Origin: Notospermus geniculatus
Taxonomy: Eukaryota > Nemertea > Pilidiophora > Heteronemertea > Lineidae
Direction: 5' to 3'
Length of the DNA: 64,000 nt
Assembly: GCA_002633025.1 (NCBI GenBank)
Contig: NMRB01000295.1
Location: 60,599-124,598, forward strand
Made by a program: the position numbers and the translations under genes. Positions 44,622-56,600 of this stretch are shown here, piece after piece; positions within the stretch are counted from its first letter, which is position 1, and the number at the start of each line of letters is the position of its first letter. The notes under the pieces are model-generated. The model was not told the DNA's origin. It was given only the letters and a program-made list of their open reading frames with translations, and did not search any database.

Positions 44622-47600
44622 CTGGAAATGAACCAGATATAAAAATTCATTGCTAGCATGATAATATACGGTACATTAATGGCAAAAAAGCAGTGTCCTT
44701 TTTCACCCGAGATTGTTTCGGTAACGATGCAACAGATGGTTCGACAAAAGTGACATTGAAAAAAAATATGAAAACACGGAGGAATGCAGTCGGATGGGTC
44801 TTATTAAGCGTATAAATTTAGGAGGGGTGGGCGTTTGTTACCAATTCCATAAAAATAGTTAATAAGGACATAAAAGAATGGTTTGATTGCTTTACGACAA
44901 GTGTAATGTACCATTGAAACGAATTTGATGGATGGAAAATGAATGTATGTAATGTGTTAGTATATGGGAACGTTGTGTTATGTGAAACTGGTGAATAAAC
45001 CATTGTAAAGAGAAAAGGGGAAATCTATTCAAAAGAAAACCAACTCATCGTGGAATTAAAGAAGAAAAAAAGGGAAAAAGATTCCGATACCTTAAGATGT
45101 AACGATTAAGTAGAAAATCTACTTCTTCGTTTCACATGTGTGCATGTACGTTTACATGTGTTGCTGTACATGTAGGCCTACATGCCCATATTTTGAAACC
45201 GAGTTCTTCATCAGTTCCATCGACTTCGTTATCGACAGTCATAATTATTGTACTTCATTTTCGTCAACGCTCGGTGTTCCAAAAAACAGTCGTGAATGAG
45301 TTTTGATGTCGTCACTGGGGTATTCGGAATCTCTTCCTATTGCTATTACCAATGGATTTTACAAGAAGATATTCTGTAAAGACTGTATACCTTTTATTGG
45401 GACTACTATGTAATGACTAGAGCAGCCATTATCAGTATTGTTATATTGATGGCAAAGAGACCGGTTAAGGTTATCATCACGGGCAACACTGAAAGAAATT
45501 GTATGTGGATGATTATATAGCTAACGGGATGTTGATGGATTTCTATGACAGTACCCACAGCTTTTTGTTAGTACACTCATATCAGGTCGGCTAACACGCT
45601 ACATAATTAGCACATGAATGCCAATTCTACACTTACCTATCTTACTGATGTTATCACCTTCATCATCGCAGTTTAGTTCGTCGTAACCATTCAGACAGTC
45701 NNNNNNNNNNNNNNNNNNNNNNNNNNNNNNNNNNNNNNNNNNNNNNNNNNNNNNNNNNNNNNNNNNNNNNNNNNNNNNNNNNNNNNNNNNNNNNNNNNNN
45801 NNNNNNNNNNNNNNNNNNNNNNNNNNNNNNNNNNNNNNNNNNNNNNNNNNNNNNNNNNTTCTCCAAACTACCGTAGGCCTATTCAAATGATAATGAAGAA
45901 ACATTTGCTATCAATCGTCTACTTCTCTACAAAAATATCATCACGCAACGGAATCAGAAGGAAGGACTCGACCATCCGGCATGACAATCTCTCCACTCGG
46001 TAATGTTATGATGTGAGGTGTGTCCGCGCCTCCTGGAGTCCGGCTTCCCGTCGGAACAGGCTGGGGTGAGGGTACTGCAGCAGAAGGCGGGGCGGACGGT
46101 TTGTCATCGGGCAGTAGAGGAACTCTTGAACCGCTGACAGACGAAGAAGGTGATGATCCGATGGGTGCCGGTGCTACTTTTTGTTTACTTTTCCTGTTCT
46201 TTCGCCGGATCATGCAGACGACAACCAGAATGATGATGCAGATCACCACCAGTAGGATGAGCACGATCAGAAGAGGAATGACTGGAAATCAACCAGATAT
46301 AAAAATTCATTGCTACATGTAGCATGACAATATACGGTACATTAATGGCAAAAAAGCAGTGTCCTTTTTCTCCCGAGATTGTTTCGGTAACGATGCAACA
46401 GATGGTTCGACAAAAGTGACATTGAAAAAAAAATATGAAAACACGGAGGAATGCAGTCGGATGGGTCTTATTAATTAGCGTATAAATTCAGGAGGCGTGG
46501 GCGTTTGTTACCAATTCCATAAAAATATTTAATAAGGACATAAAAGAATGGTTTGATTGCTTTGCAACAAGTGTAATGTACCATTGAAACGAATTTGATG
46601 GATGGAAAATGAATGTACATGTAATGTGTTAGTGTATGGGAACGTTGTGTTATGTGAAACTGGTGAATAAACCATTGTAAAGAGAAAAGGGGAAATCAAT
46701 TCAAAAGAAAACCAACTCATCGTGGAATTAAAGAAGAAAAAAAGGGAAAAAGATTCCGATACCTTAGATGTAACCAGAAAGTAGAAAATCTACTTCTTCG
46801 TTTCACATGTGTGCATGTACGTTTACATGTGTTGCTGTACATGTAGGCCTACATGCCCATATTCAAACCGTCCATCGACTTCGTTATCGACAGTCTACTT
46901 CATTTTCGTCAACGCTCGGTGTTCCAAAAAACAGTCGTGAATGAGTTTTGATGTCGTCACTGGGGTATTCGGAATCTCTTCCTATTGCTATTACCAATGG
47001 ATTTTACGAGAAGATATTCTGTAAAGACTGTATACCTTTTATTGGGACTACTATGTAATGACTAGAGCAGCCATTATCAGTATTGTTATATTGATGGCAA
47101 AGAGACCGGTTAAGGTTATCATCACGGGCAACACTGAAAGAAATTGTATGTGGATGATTATATAGCTAACGGGATGTTGATGGATTTCTATGACAGTACC
47201 CACAGCTTTTTGTTAGTACACTCATATCAGGTCGGCTAACACGCTACATAATTAGCACATGAATGCCAATTCTACACTTACCTATCTTACTGATGTTATC
47301 ACCTTCATCATCGCAGTTTAGTTCGTCGTAACCATTCAGACAGTCTTTTTTCCCATCACAGATGACGGAGTTTGCAATGCAAGTCTTCTCAACGCGACAC
47401 CAGGTGTATCCAGCTAATGGACAGACAAACGCTGTAGGAGGAAAAAACAAAACATCAGCTGCCTGCACCTAACGTAACAAAGCAAGATCATCCATCATGT
47501 TTCACATGCTTCTTCGTTATCACACAAGTTGATTACCATATTTTCTTTGAAATAAATCGTACTGTGTAGCCTATCGTATGTAGGCTTTTCATTTTATGTC

Positions 47601-50600
47601 CTCATATTACGTGGTAAATAACACAGCGGTATACATGTATTCCAATTTCTCAAGTAGGCTACGCAGAAAATTTCAACTCAAATAAAATCGCTTAAAAATA
47701 TTTGAATCAAGCACAATACGGAAAAACATTGCATGATGCAGGTTGATGTACGATATTCCATCCTATTGTGTTGGAACCGTTCTCGCAACACTGTTACATC
47801 ATCCTCTCCAATAAAGTTGCATTGTCAGTGTTTCATTTACATCAAGCCAAAAGGCAATAATCTGAATTAGAAATTCACGAGTTACGTAGGGTGAAATGCT
47901 CAAACTATGATTTATTTAGGACTTGACGACTGAAAGAAGCAAAGGAAGCGTGCATAAAGGAGTAGAAATGATAAAAGGTACGAAAATTTATATATGAAAC
48001 GGTAATGCAGTGTCAAATCAGTGGGAATGCATAAAAAGCAAGGTTAGTAGGCTACAGTACCTCCACCGTGAGTCAATTTTGTTGGGATGACAACAGATGA
48101 GGTTGGTCCTTCAGTAGAAGTAGTTGATGGACTTGTCAGAGCAGGAGTTGGGGTGGACGATCCCCTCAGTGTGCGAGACGTGCTTGCTACGACTGGTCCG
48201 GTAGCTAGTGCAGTAGAAGAACCTTCTAATGTGCTAATACTGGTGTATGATCCAGCTTTAGGTGCAGATACTGTGCTAGCTGATATTGATGTTGGTGGTG
48301 GCGTTTCATGACTGGTTTGCATAAAGCTAGAGGGTGAATCGATCACTGATTCAATCGTCGATGGCCCACTTCTTGTAGTGATGGTGTCTCTTTGGTAGCT
48401 TGGCAGAAAGTCCGTTTGTGAGGTTGATGGTGGCACGTAACTAGAATGTATGGTTCTTCCATCTGCCTGAGAACCTGGTGAACTGTCCAATCCAGTTTTA
48501 GCTGTAGTTGTGCTAGCTGATATTGATGTTGGTGCCGCCATTTGATGACTGGTTGGCGTAAAGCTAGAGGGTGAATCGATCACTGATTCCATCGTTGATG
48601 GCCCACTTCTTATAGCGATGGTGTCTCTTAGGTAGCTTGGCAGAAAGTCCGTTTGTGAGGCTGATGGTGGCACGTAATTAGAATGTAGGGTTATTCCATC
48701 TGCCTGAGAACTTGGTGAACTGTCCATTCCAGTTTTAGGTGCAGATATTGTGCTAGCTGATATTGATGTTGGTGCCGCCATTTGAGGACTGGTTGGCATA
48801 AAGCTAGAGGGTGAATCGATCACTGAATCAATCGTCGGTGGCCCGCTTCTTGTAGTGATGGTATCTCTTTGGTAGCTTGGCAGAAATTCCGTTTGTGAAG
48901 CTGATGGTGGCTTATAACTAGAATGTACGGTAATTCCATCTGCCTGAGAACCCGATGCACTGCCCAATCCTGTTTTCGGTGCAGATACTGTGCTACCTGG
49001 TATTGTTGGGGCCGTTTGAGAACGGGATTGCCTGAGGCTTGAGGGTGAATCGATCACTGATTCAATGGTCGATGGCCCACTTCCTGTAGTGATGGTGTCT
49101 CTTATTTGGTAGCTTGGCAGATAGTCTGTTTGTGAGGCTGATGATGGCAGATAACTGGAGTGTATGGTAATACCTTCTGCCTGAGAACCCGATGCACTGC
49201 CCAATCCTGTTTTCGGTGCAGATACTGTGCTACCTGGTATTGTTGGGGCCGTTTGAGAACGGGATTGCCTGAGGCTTGAGGGTGAATCGATCACTGATTC
49301 AATCGTCGATGGCCGACTTCTTGTAGTGATGGTGTCTCTTAGGTAGCTTGGCAGATAGTTCGTTTGTGAAGCTGATGGTAGCAGATAACTAGAACGTATG
49401 GTAATTCCATCCGCCTGAGAATCAGATGAACTGTCTTGTGTGGTTGAAATACCCGATGTTTGGATGGCTGTCGATGAAGAACCATAAGTTTCGGCGGAGA
49501 ATGTAAGACCTTCTGATGTTGACATGGTTCTAGTTGGCGCTTTCTCGGTATGTGATGAGATCGTGGAGTCTATCTGAGCACTAGATGAAGCAATTGGTGA
49601 CGGTAATAGTGTTCGTAACAGTGTTTTGGTTGGTTCTTCAGGTTGGCTCCGTCGAGAATCATTGTCACTCACAGACATTGTTTCCGATGTTGTCGAATAG
49701 CTTACATGTACCTGGAAGCTAAGTGAACTCGTTGTTCTCAAAAAAGTGTTTTTGGTGTCGATGTAAGAATTTTCAGAGGATCGTTCGCCTGTTTGTATTA
49801 CTGTACTTGAAGCAGTTGGCGTTGACAAAATTCCTGTTTGCAGGTTACCAAACGAGTAGCCAAATGAGCCAGATGACGACGAAAGTATATCTTGCAGAAT
49901 AGTGGTATGGTTTGCTAGAGTAGATGTGTCAACCACACTCCGTTGGGTGTTGAAAATTGAAAAGGCAGATGGTAATGAAGTAGGTATGTCTATTTGAGAA
50001 TTCAGTGTAGGTGCTATTTGCATTGTTAGCACAGTAGGCCTACTTTGTAATTCAACGGATGGATAGGATCCAGTGAATGCTTCCTTTGTTACAACACTTT
50101 GGTGGGATAGTGTTATGGAATGACCCGATGTCTGTATTTGTTTTGTCACAGGCCTGGTTGCTGTAGTTGCCAAAGTTGGGATATCCTCGGCGCGAGTTCT
50201 GGCTGTCGCCCATTCCATATCAGTTCCTGGTGTTGCCGTCACACTTGTGTCTGTGCCTTGTGAACTACTGGTACTGGGTTCAATCAACATCGACCTTGTT
50301 CCTCCGGCGGAAATTCTTGTCACAGCCTTTGAATTTGTTCCTGTTGATCGTATACTTGTAGCAGTTGATGGCATTGCTTTCGTAGGCCAAATCCCACTTC
50401 CGGGTTTGAATGTTCCAGTTCCAATGAGGGCAGTTTCCCCAGTTGAAGTAGGCGCTGCTGTTTCGGTTACAGATACTTTCGTGGAAGTAGCTGTCATGTC
50501 TGTAGGCGTACTTGTTCCTGTGATAGCCTTGCCTGTTGCTGATATGGCGATGGTAGCTGTTGTGGTCTGCATTGTTGCTGACCTTATCCAAATTCCGGTT

Positions 50601-53600
50601 GTTAATGTCCCGGCTCCAATAAGGGTAGTTTCACCAGTTAGAGGAGGCGATGTTGCGTCGGATATAGATTTCATGGGTGTACCTGTAGGCGTACTTGTTC
50701 CTGTGATAACCTTGCTCGTTGCTGACATGGTGATTGCAACTGTTGCTGTCTGTATGGTTGCTGATGACCCTCCACCTAGAAGATACGCCAGCGAACTGAT
50801 AGATCAGATATTTGCGGGGCCGAGAGAGGCAAATGTTAACTAAGTTCTAAAGGCAAAGGTAGTCGTTCACTCTATTCCGCTCAGACCTCAGCTCAGACCG
50901 TATCTCGAAATGCACTAAAGGGCTCCGCAAACCAGCGATTTTTCGAGCGATTTTCTAGGTGACCGGCCTTGCGACCACCGAAGCGACTAACATATTTTCA
51001 GTTTTTACAATTTTTGCTGACTCGTTTGCGACAAATGCCTCCTTGGAAGATCAGTGATGTGGTGGAAAACATCACTGATCCATCTCAAAGGTAAATATCG
51101 CAGGCGACGTAATCGTCGCATCGGTAGTCGCCCCCATTTTAGTCGCTAGTGTGCGGAGCCCTTAAGACGAAAGGAGTCAACTCCCTTCAGCATGTTTAGT
51201 GAAAGGTATGTTAACGCTTGAAATCTTTCGTCGTGTGACACAGCATGAGGTGAAGCCTGAAGCGGACAATTAAGATGATGTTATAGACGCTATTTTTTTC
51301 TAAACCTCTAATACGAAGTTACCCACACTCCACGGTGCAGACTGGACAGTTAGCAAGGGAAAAAATGTTAGTCTAGATGCATTATACAACAACACCAAAG
51401 TAATTAGAATGTTATCCCGCCTTCGTTGCAGAGGAAGTAAGATGCATTAACTATTGAATTAAGAAGATTTTGTTAAAATATAATACCAGCCGGGCAAACT
51501 TTCAAGTCGCATCTTTTCGTCTCTTTACTTAATCCTTGGCATTTAACCCCGCTGCCCTTCGGCGCTGGGGCATTACATTCTCTGACTCGCAAAATAGATC
51601 CATTTCCGCATGAAACTGAGCACGCCCCCCATGAACCCCATTGACCCCAGGCGCCATCGACATCTGAAATGAACAGTGTATTAACTACAAAAAGTGCCAA
51701 AATACATTTTTGCAATGTAATTCAACTAATGTCGCTTGTATGCTGCACGTGGGAATAGTTTCGTCCTGGGGGTCCTACCAAAGATGGCTTGCCCTCATTA
51801 TCGATGTTGTGTGGCAGTAACAGAGAAACCTTTTAAAATGTACCATGGTAGGCTACATGTATGCCAGTAGCCTACCGGTACACGGTTTGGTTTACTGAAT
51901 CAAAGATTGCTTCTTGTCAAATTGACAAGAACTACGAAGTCGTGTTGTTGCAGTGAGAAACACAGAAGAATGTACAGGCTACATAGATCTATGTACATCA
52001 CCAAAATGAATGTTAACTTAGTTTCTAGCGACTAGTCAAACCCTATAAGCAGTCATCGCTTATAAAATGCTGTATTTGAATTCGTAAAACGTAAATGAAC
52101 CTACCTTCTGATGTGCAGGTTATACCATTCCCAGTGAAACCTGTTTTGCACGCACACGTATAGGAGCCCACTGTGTTGGTGCACAGCCCATTTGTTTTGT
52201 CACAACTGTTGATTGCTCCTGCCTTGCATTCGTTTATATCTGACGGAAAAATGAAATAGTAATAATAAAATTAACAGAAGGCTCATGGAAATCACACTGA
52301 CGTCGACATGAAATGCTCGAAGTTCATCGGGCAGTTCGTGGCTTAGTTTACCGTCAGTGAACCAACAAATTGTGCAAGGAAAGTAACAGAAACTGACCTG
52401 TGCATTGCTTCCCATTTCCGGTGAATCCATTCCTACAAACGCATAGGAATGACCCTTGGATATTTGCGCAAAGGGCATTTGTGGCACAGTCATTTACATT
52501 TCCAGGAGTGCATTTCGCGTTTTCTGAAAAACAATATAGGGAGTTTTCGACCTAATACATGTAGTTACACGTAATGGCCTTTGTAATACAGTGTACATGT
52601 ATATGGTGTTTTGCAGCCAAGCTACTGACATGGATATGCCGACGGTATTTCAACCTAAATTGTCGAGTTCAGCCTAGCCTACATGCATCGCACAGAATGT
52701 ATATCATTTGAGGCCACGTCGCGAAATAGAATACAACGCCGGAGTTTATTTCATGTTGCCCTGCTGGGTCAGCTTTGTTCAACCCGTAGTTATGTGTATC
52801 AATTTCCGGCCAACTTGCGATGGGGCGGTGGGTGATGGACATTTGCTGTAAGGGCATTGAGTACTACACCGATTCCATTGAATTCTCTCAGGGGTTTGTG
52901 TGCGGTGACGAAGGGAGCGAGCACTAAGATGAACGTTGCTCTACAGGGGGGGGGGGGATAAATAGTTATATATTACTTCAAAACAGTTAAAAGGTTCTAA
53001 ATTATCGCAAAACAACGTGCTTACTATTACAGGTCTTTCCGTCACCAGTGAAACCGGGTTTACAAGAACATTGAAAACCTCCTGCTGTGTTCGTACATAA
53101 ACCATTGGTTTTGTCACAGTTGTGGGTTCCTTGGATACATTCATTGATATCTAAAAAAGGGCATGGTTGAATAAGAAAAAGGCGAAGCGAATATCAGTAG
53201 TCATCAGTTGTTGTTGCCAATTGGGAGATCGTGTATGGTTTATACCAATCGTGTGTAATATCGATGGGAGAAATCTCACCCGTGCAGGTCCTGCCGTCTC
53301 CACTGTAACCAGTCTTACAGGAACACGAGTAGGATCCTGGTGGTCTGTTGTCACATATACCATTCTTCTGGTTGCAGTTGTTCGTCGTTGTCGACGCACA
53401 TTCGTTGATGTCTGAAAACATGCGATCATATCGCGTCAGAACGAGCACTAAGAACCCCTGATGTTCTCAGGATGAACTTTGCTCTACAGGGGGGATAAAT
53501 AGTTATATACACACCTGTGCATTTCTTGCCATCTCCAGTAAACCCTGCTTTACATTTGCACGTGAATCCCCCTTGCGTGTTGGTGCAAATACCATCAGTT

Positions 53601-56600
53601 CGATGACAATCGTTCCCGCCTCCTGGGGCACATTCGTTGATGTCTGAAAAGACAATATAAAAGTCAAGAAACCTTCAAATGATGGGTCATTTGAATAAAG
53701 ACGAGCAAATGCTTTTACTTCACATTTGTACAGCATTGCCTAGTGCATTTGTATTGCAGAATTCAAGTAAAAGCATTTACTACTCTTTATTCATATGGCC
53801 CCATGTCTTGACCGATCAATATTAATAAATTATTGCTGCCAAACTTTGCTGTACCGGGGGATAAAAAGTTATACACACCTGTGCATTTCTTGCCATCTCC
53901 AGTAAACCCTGCTTTACATTTGCACGTGAATCCTCCTTGCGTGTTGGTGCACACACCATTAGTTGGATGACAATCGTTCCCACCTCCTGGGGCACACTCG
54001 TTGATATCTACATGTATAAAAAAATGCATCAAAAAAAATTCTAATAATTGACGAGTGTGACCCTGGTGTGTTGGCGCATATAAATTGCTTGTTCGACACG
54101 AATCACTCATCTACTGCTTTGTGCTCAGCAATGTTGCTGCTAATAGCAGCAACATTGCTGAGCACAAAGCAGTAAGGCACCTGAGACGTTTTCATAATGT
54201 AGCTTTTATAGTGAATACGCTAGTCAAAACCAATTGTATGATCTATGCATATACATGTAGTACTCAAGTAGGGCCTACTGACCTGTGCATTGCTTTCCAT
54301 TGCCGCTAAACCCTTTGTTACAAACGCATCTGAAATTCCCTTGAATATTTGTACAAGCTGCATTTTGATGACAGTCATTCACGTTACCAGGAGTGCATTT
54401 AAGGTTGTCTGAAAAGCAAGAGTCATGGAAAGTTTGAACCCTTTAACAACTGCATAGCTCCTTTCTTGAAGACAACGAAACATTCACCGTTTGATACAAT
54501 TGCTATGAACTGGGCATTCGCACTCTGTTACTTCAGAAGGGAGCAATGTCTTACCTGTGCATTTCTTGCCATCTCCGCTGAATCCTTGTTTACACGCACA
54601 CGTGAATCCCCCTTGCGTGTTGGTGCACACACCATTTGTTGGATCACAATCATTTCCGCCTCCTGGAGCACATTCGTTGATATCTGTCAAAAAATAACCC
54701 ACTTAAGTCGAAACCCTTCCAACATTGGTTGAAAACGAAGAGACATCGTCAGTTACCGAATAGTTTATTCAAACTACGGCCAAAAATTGCTGAGATTGTG
54801 CTGCACACCACAAGCTAGTCGAGTAGGTTTCTCACCTGTGCATTTCTTGCCATCTCCTGTGAAACCTTTTTTGCACGCACAGGTGAATGCCCCTTGCGTG
54901 TTGGTGCACACACCATTAGTTGAGTCACAATCGTTCCCACCTCCTGGAGTACATTCATCGATGTCTGAAAAAAATAATTCAACGAAGTCGAGAAAAGTGG
55001 TGAAGTAAAACAGCCTTTTATTGATCAGCTCTTAGCCTATATGGGGAAGGTCTATTTACAGGAGGAACTGCCTTACCTTTGCAGCTCTTGCCATCGCCAG
55101 TGAATCCTTTTTTACACGCACACGTGAATCCCCCTTGGTTGTTGGTGCACACACCATTGGTTGAGTCACAATCGTTCCCGCCTCCTGGAGCACATTCGTT
55201 GATGTCTAAAAAGACAATTTAAAAGTCAAGAAACCTTCAAATCATATGTTGCTAGATATATATTAATAGATTACTCCACCAAACTTTGCTCTGGAGGGGG
55301 ACTGATAAATAATTATACGCACCTGTGCATTTCTTGCCATCTCCAGTAAACCCTGCTTTACATTTGCACGTGAATCCTCCTTGCGTGTTGGTGCACACAC
55401 CATTAGTTGGATGACAATCGTTCCCACCTCCTGGGGCACACTCGTTGATATCTACATGTATAAAAAATGCATCAAAAAAAATTATAATAATTGACGAGTG
55501 TGACCCTGGTGTGTTGGCGCATATAAATTGCTTGTTCGACACGAATCACTCATCTTCTGCTTTGTGCTCAGCAATGTTGCTGCTAAGGCACCTGAGACGT
55601 TTTCATAATGTAGCTTTTATAGTGAATACGCTAGTCAAAACCAATTGTATGATCTATGCATATACATGTAGTACTCAAGTACTGACCTGTGCATTGCTTT
55701 CCATTGCCGCTAAACCCTTTGTTACAAACGCATCTGAAATTCCCTTGAATATTTGTACAAGCTGCATTTTGATGACAGTCATTCACGTTACCAGGAGTGC
55801 ATTTAAGGTTGTCTGAAAAGCAAGAGTCATGGAAAGTTTGAACCCTTTAACAACTGCATAGCTCCTTTCTTGAAGACAACGAAACATTCACCGTTNCCAG
55901 TAGGCCTATACGGGTGTTATTTGTTGAACATTTCTGTGAATTACCCTGTTACGTCATGGTCCCGGAACGACAAAACCCAACGGAAAATTAATCAATCGCA
56001 CGGTACACAGATTAAACCACAAATAGCAATCTGTTTATCCGTACTGACAACCACGAGTCACTTTCACCCCACCAGCACCAGTAGAAAATGTGCACCAATG
56101 AACAACAAGGGGCCGTGGGCCTATTCACGCTGTGCTGCACGGGGGCGGTCACAGGCACTTATAATGAACCGGTCTTAAATCGATGAAAGTAGAGTATATT
56201 AATAGATTACTCCACCAAACTTTGCTCTGGAGGGGGACTGATAAATAATTATACTCACCTGTGCATTTCTTTCCATCTCCAGTAAACCCTGCTTTACATT
56301 TGCACGTAAATCCTCCTTGCGTGTTGGTGCACACACCATTAGTTGCGTCACAATCGTTCCCGCCTCCTGGAGCACATTCGTCGATATCTGGAAAAAGCAA
56401 TCCCGTGAAACAAGACACATTTATTTGCATTCACTCGTTGCATATCGTTATGCATGGGCTTTGAAAAGAAAAAAAACGAAAAAAATCGAATTGGTTATTA
56501 CATCAGTATTAGAGAGGTTGCGCACTTTTCCGACTCCGACTCCGGCTTCAACTACCAGAATGAATTGCAGTCCGCTGTAGACATCCTTAATAAAAACGAC

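Noticed and set aside
45599-45904. Open frame spanning the N run
   Set aside because: The middle is unknown sequence. Only the LDLa fragment at 45637-45700 is supportable.
50247-50843. 198-codon plus-strand open frame
   Set aside because: It lies antisense to the Ser/Thr-rich stalk exon. The Val/Ala/Pro-rich product is the complement of the coding repeat.
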